Shown piece after piece: positions 51,696 through 64,000 of a stretch of DNA of 64,000 bases; the first letter of the stretch is position 1, and each line of letters opens with the position of its first letter. Source of the stretch: Branchiostoma floridae (Eukaryota > Chordata > Leptocardii > Amphioxiformes > Branchiostomatidae). The notes below the pieces were generated by a model, which was given only the letters and a program-made list of their open reading frames with translations, was not told where the DNA came from and made no database searches. The DNA is taken from assembly GCF_000003815.2 (NCBI RefSeq), contig NC_049987.1:12957434-13021433 (forward strand), given 5' to 3'. The translations under genes and the position numbers were made by a program.

Positions 51696-52629
51696 CACCG
51701 GACAGACACAACGGGGCGACCAGCACTGACCTGTAACGCAGCTGGAACCGCTTGACCATGATAGTGCAGATATGTATACCTAGAAGTCTACAGATAAATT
51801 TTTCCTTATAAATCTAGAATGTATCTTTCAACAATAACAATAGAAACTTATTTCGCATAAAAAGTTATAACTTTATAGGTCAAAAGCAGACCGTTTTTTT
51901 TATGTTGTTGTTGCATCTATGCTGTGTCGATGTTTTTCGAATCTTACGTTTGAGGCTTTGAATCACAAATGTTTACTACAATTCTTTTCTTGTGTTAGTT
52001 GACAGTTCACACAGTAGTATGTAGGTCAGAGCGCCGCAAGTTTACATGTAAACACACACGGAGTCGGCAAACATTCCCCAACCCCAGACGGACAAAACTA
52101 ATCACCGTGCCTGACATTCTCCTCAAAATAACAACAGCAAACTGTAGGGCACAACGGATGTTTCTTTCTATCCCCTTTCCTTTTTCATTTCCTTCCTTCC
52201 TCCTCTATATATCATGTCTTTTCTTGTTTCTTTCTTTCTCTCGATGTCTCTTTTATCCTCGTTGTTCTTTAAAAAAGGTACCGTTACGCGAAAGAAGCAT
52301 GGACAGAACCAAAATAAATTTAAGGTGAACCGTTTTGCAAAATGCTTCAAAGAAGATGAAAAAGTAGGAATGACAGGGTTAAAAGAGAAGCACAATCTTG
52401 ACAGGGATAACTTGAAGTGAGCCAAATCGTACTTCAATCAGCTATGTGTGGGGCCGGAACAACGTGCTCAAATCCCGTGTAGATGTGTAATTGGGTTCTG
52501 CGTAAGAAAACATCTTCAACTTTCAAGGATGATAGCATAATTTGATACGGGTGGTGTTCTCTCGACACAGGGACCGCCAGGAAGTGTCCGAAGATAGCGG
52601 CGGAGATAACAAAGAGTGAGAGTGGGGCC

Positions 52630-52647
52630 GGGGGGGGGGGGGGGGGG
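52630..52647. repeat. G18 homopolymer
   Basis: Eighteen consecutive G after GGGGCC. It is a potential G-quadruplex and a likely sequencing or length-polymorphism hotspot. It lies in the gene-free interval. Confidence 0.9.
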
Positions 52648-55625
52648 TTGGAAGATACCAAAACCATAACAATATTAATCTGCGCAGATAAGATAGAGAT
52701 AAACTGACAGGCGTGGAGTGCAAAATGACCATAGTATTAGATGGAATCGAAGGATGGGGATCTACTTAAAAAACAATAAATGAGGGCCATAGAGGGAAGA
52801 AGATGGACTAGGCTCCTGTAACTGTCCTTCCAAACTTGGAACTGTGGGTTGAGACTGAGAGGGAAGACGACATTCTGGCCTTTTGTCCTACATTTCTGCT
52901 TGGAGAGAGGGAGGGAGAATACCTGTCTGTCTTCATCAGATAAGATGAGTCAGGTGCCAAGGCGTACCTGACCGGTAGGGGACAGTCCGTTATACACACA
53001 AACGGAGAAAAGAAACAGTCGCCAAACTCAACAGTCTCCAACGTTATATTGGAGATCAGGAGACATGATATGATGGTCTGAAGTGAAGCGAGAAGAGAAA
53101 TCCCACTGTGTCTGTGCAAAAGAAACGTCAAGTTATCGTCGTATATCATATACAGGGAGATAGCTTGTTTTCTCCCGTCTTGGTAGACATGTTAGAAGAT
53201 AATGATTGACAGATAAGGCAACACCTGGCAGGAAGACATCCATCAGGGGAGGGGGTTCACAGCCGGATGCCGCACGGGAGGGGGAGGGGCGCCCTGACTC
53301 ACTGAGATCGTGCTGGGCACGGCCTAGGTCAGGCTGGAACCACTGCTGACCGGGAATGTTAAAAATCTTAATGACTTCTCTAAAAACACGTGGGAGAATA
53401 AACATTTCACTCAAGGCGAGTCCCACTTGGGGTAGAAAATATTCAGGCTACATTGTATCGAACATGGCAACTACTAGACAAGCTACCAATGCAAGTCCCA
53501 GTGGCTTGTAGATCAAAGTAGGAAACACCGTACAGGTGCCTGACGATCTACAGACTGACCATGACATAAGTCATAACCTCCGATTTATAGCCATTATACT
53601 ATACTGTAACATCCCTCCGTACAGAGCCAGAGATGCTATGCCATGCGAGGGTTGAAACCCCTAACGAGTTTTACCTTGCCGTTTGTTTCAAAACTACGCT
53701 GGTTTCTTCTTGATAGTGATAAGTTTGTTGAAACCTATTTTTGCGAATGACTTTAAAACGTCTATTACAAAACATGACCTTCCTCCCTCAGTGTGTAATG
53801 ATGACCAAATTGCCGGGAAGGCACTGGCAGATATGGGAAACAGGTGCATGTTATACGTGAAGCTAGTCTATGTACAACTTCCAAGTATCACGCAGCACCA
53901 ACTTTGCACTATCAAAGATATACATACAAGTATACAGATTGCGATCTAGAAGATGGGCGGCTACATGACAACATGTGTCAAAAAGACAATCGTTTGGAGA
54001 GTTTTCTCATTTTTATCATTCCTGGTTTCACACTAGCTTCATTTGGAATCTACTACCAGACGACCCGACGCAAACCAGGATCGCGTCCTTTTGAGCAGCA
54101 CAGAATCTTTTAACTTAGAACTCAAAAGTCAAACATAGTCAAAGTATAACACTTACCAACAAAACGACTCGTCAAAGGTCGACTGATTACGGATTTTCCA
54201 CTCCAGGCTGGGATCAAGAACGAGTCGAAATTTGCCAAGAAAGCAGAAACACCCCCAGACTGGTCCAACAGGGCGGGTCCTCACGGCAAGTTCTAATACT
54301 TCGTGATGAGACCACGAGAGAAAGTATGCTGACATCGCCCGGTGTTTCTGAGTTCCGGAATGAATAATTTTTGATCTGTAATAGATAGCGCAAATCCCTA
54401 CATGACTCGGGGCCGTTCATTTAGGTCAGACCTGTGGGAGGAGATGGCGCGTAATGAACTCTTTCCACAGTGTGTCAATCAGCCATTAGCTGTCAGTCTA
54501 GATCTATAGAATGTGTATCCTTTTCTGGAAACATCCTTCTGACCAATCAGAGAGCTCCCAGCCCTGTGATCGGTGTCCAGGCAGAAATTGGATTATGGAT
54601 GGGATTATCGTTACCATATCACAACATGTGACTTTGACCCTCAGATTCCTCCACGTGGCCACCTGTTTTTCCAGTGGGTCGCAAAGAAGAGAAATGGGTC
54701 CTTTTCCATCTTGTCAAGATAAAAACGCGTAGGAGGTATATCATACTTGACAGCATGACTCCGTCCTGTCCGTAGGTCGTGACACCGCTCCCAGCTTGAC
54801 CAGCCAACTCCACGCGACCTCTCCCCCTCCCACAAGGTCATTGACCTCTGGTGCCCACCTGCCGCCACCACTCTGTCTCGCTCTAATTATTTCTGAGTCA
54901 TCTGACGTCATTTCTGGCCCTAATGAGGTGAAGATGTCGTTTTGATTTGATAAAACTTTACATTTGTGTCATGAGTATATGACACTAAACCAGAGAGTCA
55001 GTAGTGCAAGACTTTCTACGTACACAAGGTTATACAAAGATCACAGCAATAAAGACATTGTTATCGGCTACTATGGCTAGTTATCTGTTGGCAAATTCGT
55101 ACGAGATTAAATTATCGAAATTCATGGACTCTACAGTCTACAAATCAACAAGTAGCGATTTTCACTGTAGTGACACTGAATAGAACAACATCAGGCAACA
55201 ACTAACCATTCATGCGCTTGGAAACCGGCGATCCCACATTGACATAGACACGTCAAGACCAATTTGAATCGTGGAATCCTTATGTGAATGTCAACCAACC
55301 CATACAATTTACTCATTATGTCACCTTCCTTATTAGTAGTCCACGACTGGTCAACGCGTCGGATGACCTTCCCATAAATAAAATTCTTGGGCTGTATTTT
55401 TCAATCAACGCCTCGCACAGCGGTCACCTTGTAGATGTCTGTGACGTTAAATCACGTTCTAGAACGCCATTTTGACGTCACAAGACCTATGGACAAAGCG
55501 TACATTTTCACCGTGCTTCATGCCCTGAGACTCTCCTGAACATTGTTGTGGAGGTAACATCCCTGAGGACAACGATGAAACAGTGACGGTTTACAGACTT
55601 CTACCTTGGAGCGTCTGCTGTCGAC

Positions 55626-56066
55626 ATGCAGCGGTACTGCACAGTGCTGGTTCGGCGGATCAGGTTTGTATAGTGTGACTTATATGTTTGTATTGTGTGG
55701 CATAGAACTAACCAGGTGCAACCAACGGGACCCAACTAGCCTGGAATCCATCTCTTTTTAGATTCCTGATTCCTAACCAAGTACCCGTATTTGCAACAGG
55801 CTAAATACGGATAGATGTTCAAAAGGCAGAAACAGAAAACCTGAAATTTTCGAGGTAAAATATCAACATAGCAGACATAACACATAACATTTTGAAAGAA
55901 AAGTTGGTCGTTTCTTTGATGACACCAAAGTTGAGATTATATTCCTTTAAGTTTATGTTTGTGTATATGCAGTACCAGCGCCGCCTGTAGGACCGAACAG
56001 AAAACCAAGTCCTTCCATCAGTACCCCCGCGGCGCGGCTTTGCTGCAGGACTCACGGTATTACAAG
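55626..56066 (+). CDS. Malic enzyme, alternative N-terminal exons A (mitochondrial-type), partial gene
   Basis: Two exons, 55626-55663 and 55973-56066, join in frame to 44 residues and end in phase 0 at a GTCAGT donor. The first 20 residues (MQRYCTVLVRRIRSTSAACR) are Arg/Ser-rich and free of acidic residues, as in a mitochondrial presequence. The end, PRGAALLQDSRYYK, resembles the N-terminal RG-x-LL-x-NP-x-x-NK stretch that precedes the AFTLEERQ core of NAD(P)-malic enzymes, which oxidatively decarboxylate malate to pyruvate. The catalytic body is not in the window, so identity rests on this short match, the splice phase and the position next to a PRSS35-type gene, as ME1 is in vertebrates. 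It could instead be an unrelated mitochondrial protein. Confidence 0.6.
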
Positions 56067-56483
56067 GTCAGTGAAGGGAAGACGTTCACTATGTGTACGT
56101 CTACGAACGTAGTTATTACAAGGAGTTTATTACAAGGAGGTTATAACTTCCTTGGTTATTACGGAGCAACCGGCGTTCTAAATGCATACATACCAGTCTC
56201 GCCTAGCAAGCACGTAACTTTTATCTGGTTAGGCAACAGTATTAAATTAACGGCATAGCTTCTGATTATTAAATATGATCCCAAACTTGATTTCCCAAGT
56301 ATTTGCAACGCTTCGCATCTGCTTCCGCATTCCATTACACTTTCACTTTTGCTGTGAAATTTGGCGCGCTGCTCTGTGGTTGGCTGGCGCTCCTGGGTGA
56401 GATAAAAATGGCCGACCAAATTTCGGGGGAGAACCGCAAACATCGACCTTGTTGAAGAATTTGGTAGCTGTTTGAAGGGCACC

Positions 56484-56567
56484 ATGGCTTCCAGAATCTC
56501 ACAGAAGGGACTGATGTTCTTTAGAGCGTCAGGGCACAAAATATTGCGGGATTCTCGGACCAATAAG
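56484..56567 (+). CDS. Malic enzyme, alternative first coding exon B, partial gene
   Basis: A single exon of 28 codons (ATG in an ACCATGG context) ends exactly at a CAATAAG/GTAAGG donor in phase 0. Its last residues, GHKILRDSRTNK, parallel the end of exon set A (LLQDSRYYK) and the PRTNK sequence before GMAF in human ME2. Both units would therefore splice to the same downstream exon. The N terminus (MASRISQKGLMFFRAS) is shorter and less clearly a presequence, so this may give a cytosolic form, though it has no acidic residue either. No downstream exon is visible before 64000. Tandem duplicated genes are the main alternative. Confidence 0.55.
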
Positions 56568-59500
56568 GTAAGGAAAAGGTGCAACAAGCATCTGTAGAGC
56601 TTCGTGGTGTACCGCTATATGCCGGGCCGCGGGGTGACATATTTGTTGACATGCCGGTTAATATTTGATTGTGACCTTCCCCCTCGCTTCGGTCAACGTT
56701 CACGCGCACGCTTTTGTGGATTTTATTTCAGTTTGAACAGTTATCTAGCCCAACCCGTTCAAATCTGGCAAGTTTAGTCAGTTTTAAAAACAGAAATATG
56801 TGGTTTGTCATTTGTCAAGCGTTGAGGTATTTTGGTAACCTCCTTGGTGACACGTTAGGATTTGTTTATGCAGCTTTTAAACATGTCTCAACGCAGGAAA
56901 AGGCTTTTTGCTGAATTGCAGCCAATTGCACAGAGGTAATAGCAATGGTAACTCGTTGCATAGAGAAAATTGATATGCACGGCGTGTAAATGGATTTCAT
57001 GGTCCTGTTGTTTCCGTTACTCGAGGATGTTGGGGTGGGCGGGGCAAGTGACATTACCAGTCCATTTCACCTTGGAGGTTCAAATTAATACGCTATCGTA
57101 ACTCACAAGACCTTAATGGCAAAGAGAGATACCATATAGCATACTTCTCTCATACTTTGATAATGCATATATCAACATCTATAATTTTTCATCCACTCAG
57201 AATTTCATACACAATAAATAACCTCTTAACGATTTGAATATTTGACATTACAATGAATGATGACTTTGCAGTTTTTTACGTTTCGAATCTACTAGTGGTA
57301 AACGATATTGCAGTACCGAGTGCATTGAAGGTTAGCACTGCATAGCAGTAATATTGCAGTACTTAATTTGAACAACAGGGGTCTCTTGTGAATGTTGTAT
57401 CCAGGCCATTGCATGCAGGATATTTAATAGAAATTAGCAGTTGTGAAAATTTCCTCCGGCTATCTGGGCAGCATTACTTCTTTCCTTGTATTAGGATGAT
57501 AAAGTCTACGAGACAAACTAAATAAAAGGAAAATGATTCCTTGCATGTATTATATATTATATATATACCTTTTGGAATGGCTGTTTTTGATCTCCTAGGT
57601 AATAATCCATCTAATTTCTCCACATAAAGGTCAGTCTGTTAGAAATAATTCAATAACAGCATTACTTCTGGATATGATTATTCTGAATAAAGTTACTGCT
57701 TCAGGACACTTTCTTATTACGCACACATGGTCTCACAAAAGATATGATCCCACATGGTTGAGCTTGGCAGGTCATTTGTAGCCACACTACAGTGCTGTAT
57801 GGTAATGCTTCGATGAGTTGTGTCGCCCCTAGCATTGACCTGTGACCTGACCTCTGACCTAGCAGTAATAGACGAGCCTTTGTTTATTCCGACAAACCTG
57901 ATCTGGACAGTGGTGAGATGAAGCAAACTGGCAGCTAGCTGAAAAGGAGGGAAATGTTTGGGTACTGGGATGTCACCATATGTCCTGGTCAGGCCTCATG
58001 ACTTCTGTGTCTAGAAGAGGTAGCTGTTTTTTCCTGGTTCTTTAGGAATATCGCTCTTGAGTTCGTCATGGAGGGAGTAATGTAAGATGTACGGACAGAC
58101 AACAAGAAAACATGTATGGATGCTTCTGATTCCTGAACTCAACTCTAGTTTATTTCAAACGTTCCAACAGTTCGAATGCTGCACCTGCGAACGGGCGGCA
58201 ACGTCGCTGTTGGACGTCGAACGGCCGATCCCTTTCGTAGGTGCAGATGTCAAGCGATCGCAATCTAAGAATGCTACTCCTCCCACAGTCTCTGATGCAA
58301 CACAATGTCACCCATTCTCAGACTTCTACCATCCTACGTGTACACATAGGCAGTGAGACAATGTCTGCTATGAGCATCTTTGAAATAGCTATAAAAAAAC
58401 TTTGCCCTGTAGTTGAGTTAAGCCATGTATATCCATTAAGTTAACAGCATTAATATTCAGCAGAGTTCAGCATCTTCGGTTTGCCATTGAAAAAATAATA
58501 CTCTAAAAAATAGAAATGGAAGCCATGCTGAGAGCAAATCATCTGAAAGTGATGAATGCAGTGAAGTTTTAAAAACAATAAAATATGAACATCGATATTT
58601 CACTTTTCAAAGTACAAGAGTACTTAAGACCCTGTTGTCCAGACTTTATGTTTTTTACATACAGATTGTAAAACTAAGATGAATAGACTTACACCAAGTT
58701 ACATGTAGATAGAATGGACTTACATGTAGTTATTCTATATCTATTGAATGCTTCTGTTTAAAAGTCAAATAGGAAAGTACCACACTCAAACCATGGCATT
58801 AAAACTACATGTTTCACTGATCGCCCAGTGTCAGACACTGTCAGTACAAGGCTTGAATTACTATTTAAAGCCCAGGTCATTTACCCCTGATTCAATCAGG
58901 TCATGGAGTAATTTCTTCTCCATTTCCGCAAGGTTATGTAGAGGTCAGGCAATGTTGATACAAGAAATTACAGGGCTGGTTAACCCAGGGTTATAAATAA
59001 GAAGTGAGGTTAGATGTAGTGTGTCTCCTCCAAACAACACTGGGTTCTGTTCACTGAGGCCTAATCATCATAACTTTGCACTATACAATGTAGTTACAAT
59101 AGACAACTGAACAGTGTTCTCAAGAAACTGGCCATACTGTGGACAGTGATGATCACCAGATGACAGGCTATTTCACTTTAGCCCTACCATCCTATCTTAG
59201 ACAGAACAGCTGCAACCTTAACGTTATCTTAAGACTTGTTCCATTTATTTGTAAATGTCTTCCATAGAGTGAGTTATGGTTGTTTCTGGGGCAGGGTTAT
59301 ACAAGCTTACTTATGTCTTGGGAGATATAGGTCATAGCCATCAGGAAGATGACCTAGTACTATTCAGAATAAACCTTTCAGGTAATGTTAACATGATGTA
59401 ATATAATAGTATGTGAAATCAATTAAATGTTGTTAATGATAATATATGTATGATAAGTAAGAACTTTAGTAAGTGCTTCTATGAGAGTGGCCCAGTGCTA

Positions 59501-62500
59501 GCTTGAAATGAAATGTAATAGAGTCACATACATTTGTACTCTTACAAGATATTGATTAAAGAAAATCAGAAGAGAATCAAAATATATGATCGGTACATGG
59601 TCTATTAAGTAATCAACAGAAGTGGTTGTTAATGCTTATACTTTGGCTGATAGTTTTATAAGAAATCAAAGTGTTCAAGTTATAACACTCACCTTTTGTG
59701 TTCAACTTAAACATCACACTGTCCTGAACTTAAATGTCACACTCTTCAAGTTCAACCAATCAAGAGACAGTGGATTGGAAGTAAAACAGAACAGCACAGA
59801 GAGGACTGAGTCATGTTAGTTGTACCAGGATTGTTCTACCCAGTCTTCTACCTCCAGCCTCTTGGGCATGTGCTTTAACAGTCAGCTATAACACACAATT
59901 TGGGACAGAGATGACCAGGGAGGGTTCACTTTAAATCTAACAGGGTTCTAGAAGAATCTGTTTCATGAAAAAAGTACTGAAAAAAATTCCATTTTTCACT
60001 TTCGAAGTCTTTATTTTCTTGAGTGACTTACACAATTTTTCAACAGTTCTTGAGACAGCCCTGGTCTTTCATATCCATTCTCCAAGAGTTTTAACAGTCT
60101 TAGGTCATTGGCACAGGTCTTCTGACTAAAATCGCACCCCTAGCGGCCGGCCCTACAATTGCTGCCGCCCTAGGAGGGGGTCATTAACCCCAGCCAGCAA
60201 GAAATTGTGTAAACACAGGCTAGCACAGGTCTTGTCTCTGTCAATGTCACTGTTATCAGTGAGCTATGATCTGGTTAATCCAAGGGGTGTACAATATGTC
60301 TGTTATAGGACATGACTTGTCATGCTTCAAACAATCTTTCTAGGTCATTTGTGCACTTCTTGCTGAGGTTACACTTACAGTTATCGGTGATTACAAAGGA
60401 TACATATACATGTACATCATATTAGAGAAGATAACTGTACCAACTTTATCAAACTCCATTGATAACCAACATGGTAATGGTTTAGTCCTTTCAGCTCTAG
60501 ATATGCTACCATATCTAAGAATATTTATATGCCCATGTCACTGTTATCATGTCTTACATGTCTTTATCAGCTGGTTGAATAGGATTGAGAAATAGGGGGC
60601 TTGCTTGGAAATGATGAATAACTTCAATAAGTTGTATAAAACATAGTTTCACATGTACCAGTAGGAACATCAATCTTACCTAATTTTTCTCCTGGATCTA
60701 TATATAACACTTCATTTTATCCACCATCAAAAGACCATATCATGTTAGGATTGCCTCCAGGTAAAAACATTACTGGATGTTCCCTTGAATGTTACCACTT
60801 GTCCAGTTTCACCATTGGGCAGCCTTAAAAATGACCTCTAGTGACCCTGTCACAAAGTGTCTGACCACCTAAGTATGAGATGGACACTGCCTCCTGGGCA
60901 TGCACAAAAACTGGGGTGGTTCTATTTTTGCATTTTTTCACGTTGATCTGGCCACCAAGAATTCATCATCATGTGCATATGTCTTCCTTACAAGATGTAC
61001 ATACTGTTCAGCACTGTGTCAATCACAAATTCCTCTTGGCTCTTAAGGGCGATTTAAGGGTAAAAGCCCCATTTTTGCTCCCACCATGAGATTTAAAACC
61101 ATTGTGAAAGTTTCGTGAATTGCAGTACATATCTGTTTTCTACAGTGTAATACTTGTAACTTATATATAATAGCAATACTAATGATCAAGGTATCTACCT
61201 AAGAGCATCTCTAGCCTGAAATCCAGTCGCTCCATTTTACCTCTGATCAGACTTGAGCATTCATGGGTGGATTTCAGGCTATTTCTTCACTCCTGCATAA
61301 TGTAATAGGAAGACGAATTTGTCGCACTTAAAACAAGTAATAAACTTACTTTATTCACTGTTGTGGCAGGAATGGTCTACTGTTCCTTCTTCATTCCAAA
61401 CTCTTCCAACTGGAAAAACAAACACATTTGGACTGCTTAGATAACATTTCACAACATTTTCTTATGAGTTTCACAGGAAAACATGCTTAAGATTTTTAAG
61501 TCGTAGTTCTTTCTTCTTTTTCAAAGTTTTTGTTTTTGTGTTGCTTCTATCAATGCAGTGACCGTGCCCACACATCTCCTTTCGGAACCCTTTCATATGT
61601 CGCGGCAGTCATGCGATACCTCCAGCCTGCATTCTCTGAGTCGTTAACATCAACGTTGGATAGCCTTTTTGTAAAGCTTTTCAAGTACTGCTGTATCATA
61701 GAGGACACAAGAGAAAAAAACATGAGGATTATGATTATTCAAAGACCCTTCAGGATCCGTACACAGGCCAAGAAATGCATGATTGTCACAATGTGTCTCC
61801 ACCTGCAAGCCAAAGTACCTGCTCCGAGTCCTACAGACAGCAGCTCTTCACAGGGCTGTTTATGTGACTGTGACCTTTGGTATCGCAGTGGGTGGCTGAT
61901 CTACCATGTTCTTAACTACTGTCTGCTCACTAACAACTCAGTCTGCTGCTGTTTCTCACAGACAACAGTTGGTTTCTTTTACTGTAAGTTTTTTTACTGT
62001 TAGTTTACTGTGAGTGTCAGTCTTGAAGTGGGATATATAAAAAGCCTGGCAAATGGTAAAAGTGACTTGCCTCATACTCTTAGACTTGATAGCAGTAGGA
62101 ATGATAGGCGACTTGTGTGTTGCCACCCAGTGGTATTAGGAAATGTACATTTTGGGGCTGAAGTAAATACTGTACAGCAATGTACCTTTGCGGTCATGTT
62201 TTTGGTGCCATTTGTGTGCATATTTGTTTGTGGTTTGTGTGTGGTTTTGTGGACAGCATGACAATCCTTTTTTTCTTGCCTTTCAACATTTCTTCAGTAG
62301 CCTGATTTAATCGCGCTTCTCAGGCCCGTCGTACATTGCCGCGCCTATCCGGGAAGAGGCTACAAGCTCCGGATAGCAGAGTTTGCGTTACACAGACTAT
62401 TTCTTCAGGTGTTCTGACTTTCTCTTGGTTTTCATTTTGCCTAACTGCTATAAGTCATCTCCCATGGACAGTTCTAAACAACCAATTGACATGTACTGTG

Positions 62501-64000
62501 CCTTACACAGCAAGATGGATGAGTGTTGTCACATACCAGTGATTAGGGCAATAAAGAAGGGATAATTGGTACTAACAACTCTGTAATCATGGCCACACAC
62601 CCCAGGACTTTGGGTCTTTTTGTTACATACAGTAGAGAAGAAATGGGACACACAAGTAAACAGCATTTTCCATATAGCCTTGAGTCTACCACAATTGTAC
62701 ATCGTACTACATGTTGAGTGACCCTAGTCAAGTTAAACATAGAGCATTTGTCCTCCTCAGACCTCAGCCATCATGTTTGTCCTCTCTTTTCACAATGTTG
62801 TAGAGTGATTTGAAGCATATTGTGATCTCGCTTTGAATTTCTCCACACTTTTTTTTATATCAAAATAAGAAGGATGTTTGGAAAAATAAGCTGTTAATTT
62901 GTAAACTTTTGTTGACTGGATTTTAAAAAGTTGTAGACAATTGTATCCAAAACAATTAAAACTGAGGCTACATAGTACAGTGGTAGACCCCAATGAGAGC
63001 CTCTGCCTGGTGAGACTTTGATGGATAAGGTCTCACCACAGTGTTTACTGTCACTTACCTGTCACATCAGCACCTCCACAAAACCCATATGACATGCCAC
63101 AACACAGTATACTATTCAACACTCACAATTAGGCCATACCAGACTGTCCCCAGTGATTTGTGTCATTTTCTAATCCTCATTTCATCTACTGAATTTGAAT
63201 TACATTAAGTGTAATCAAATGAAAGACATTCAATTCAAAGACAGGTAGTTCTCTTTCTTGGGTCATTTTCTAATTAGAATCTAATAAAATTGCATTTCTT
63301 AAACAATCACCAGCATAAAGGGCTTAGGAATAGGAAGATGCCAACTGGCAGCCCTCTAATGTAAGAAATGAATTTTATGAATATCAAGTCTTCCTCCTTT
63401 CATAGGAAATACGACAATACTGTAACAGTTCACTGTCCTATGACCTAAAAGGATAAGAGATAACTAATCAACAACCTGTTTTGTTTCAAAACATGTTACC
63501 TGTTGTTCAGATATGTTATCTACAAACTCAAAATAGCTCCAAATGAGACTGAAAGATTACTTTGATCAGCAGGATGGCTGGTATTTGCAGGAATATGGAA
63601 GTGTACATTTGTTTGTGCAGCTTTAATGTGTATTACTTTAATATATGATTTAAGCTCAATCATTTTTCTCCCTCTCTCTTTTGTATTGACTCCAGTATTG
63701 AAAAAAATGAATGAATCAATAAAAGGATGGATGAATGGTCAATGAAACATAAAAACCGAATGAAGAACAGACAAATGAATGAATAAAACCTTGACCCCAA
63801 TGGAAAGGTTAGCTCCTTCCTGGATTGCCATGGAATCCCTCCCACTCACTGTTCCTTCCTTTCCCAGAAGAAAACAGAACAAGCCTGAATCTAGGCCAGG
63901 GTGATCCTCACCAATCCCTCATCATTGATACCAGATAAGGAACACAACTTCAAAGCAGAACTCCCTCCTGGAAGCTGCCCAGATGGGATAAGGCTAGAGA
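56568..64000 (+). other. Probable first intron of the malic enzyme gene
   Basis: No exon encoding the expected AFTLEERQ-type segment was found on the plus strand. A GC-richer patch at 61556-61665 has an acceptor-like CAATGCAG but reads TGA in the required phase. The rest is AT-rich intronic or intergenic DNA with scattered short repeats. Confidence 0.5.
61212..61281. repeat. 70 bp element with perfect 14 bp inverted repeats
   Basis: TAGCCTGAAATCCA at 61212-61225 is exactly inverted at 61268-61281. A related terminus, TAGCCTGGAATCCA, appears at about 55738-55751. This suggests a miniature inverted-repeat family active near the malic enzyme locus. Confidence 0.6.

Larger units (their letters stand above)
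41184..55625. other. 14.4 kb interval without recognisable genes
   Basis: The left end contains the protease 5' UTR and promoter (minus strand) and the right end the malic-enzyme promoter (plus strand). Apart from the inverted-repeat elements and the G-run listed separately, I see unique, moderately AT-rich DNA. The open frames, up to about 160 codons near 44233-44727, overlap repeats or lack family resemblance. Distal regulatory elements may be present but cannot be recognised by eye. Confidence 0.55.

Noticed and set aside
56159-56587. A 142-codon minus-strand open frame
   Set aside because: It is antisense to malic enzyme exon B and its upstream DNA, with no splice partner or family resemblance.
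61530-62003. A 157-codon plus-strand open frame and an exon-like patch at 61556-61665
   Set aside because: No family resemblance; the phase required from the malic enzyme first exons meets a TGA at once, and the frame runs into Cys/Phe-rich nonsense.

Overview
This window is animal nuclear DNA. It holds intron-rich genes with GT-AG junctions, long introns dense in small transposons, and four assembly gaps of 100 N or more plus one that looks false. The gene content fits an invertebrate chordate, most likely amphioxus (Branchiostoma): a Death-NACHT (NLR-type) immune receptor gene beside vertebrate-like single-copy orthologues. The species is an inference from gene content; the gene identities rest on translated and spliced exons read from the sequence.

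Layout from left to right. Positions 1-3494 have no supported gene and carry degenerate duplications and a TAATCGCG-rich array. Positions 3495-16585 (minus) hold a 17-exon Death-NACHT receptor of about 1620 residues; its C-terminal half includes a single 602-codon exon encoding a charged, disordered region with repeated DPIGxRxR motifs. ATG5 (17482-19645, plus) lies head-to-head with it, about 0.9 kb away. After a 3.3 kb convergent interval comes GOPC/PIST/CAL (22906-35344, minus; 8 exons, 525 residues), whose introns hold a pogo-like element, a minisatellite, a near-perfect long hairpin and four N gaps. A PRSS23/PRSS35-family secreted serine protease follows (38272-41183, minus; 6 exons, 423 residues, intact His/Asp/Ser). 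About 14 kb without a recognisable gene follows, containing small inverted-repeat elements. At 55626-56567 (plus) are two tandem first coding units, one of two exons and one of a single exon. Both end in phase 0 with a similar x-DSR-x-x-K stretch; I read them as alternative starts of one malic enzyme gene whose body lies beyond the right edge. The remainder to 64000 would be its first intron.

How the genes relate. ATG5 (autophagosome conjugation) and a Death-NACHT sensor share a short divergent promoter region, and GOPC is a Golgi PDZ adaptor also linked to autophagy through Beclin-1 in mammals; any functional coupling here is inference. ATG5, GOPC, PRSS35 and ME1 all map to human 6q14-q22, so the window appears to preserve part of an ancestral chordate linkage group. 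The PRSS-malic enzyme pair also keeps a divergent orientation.
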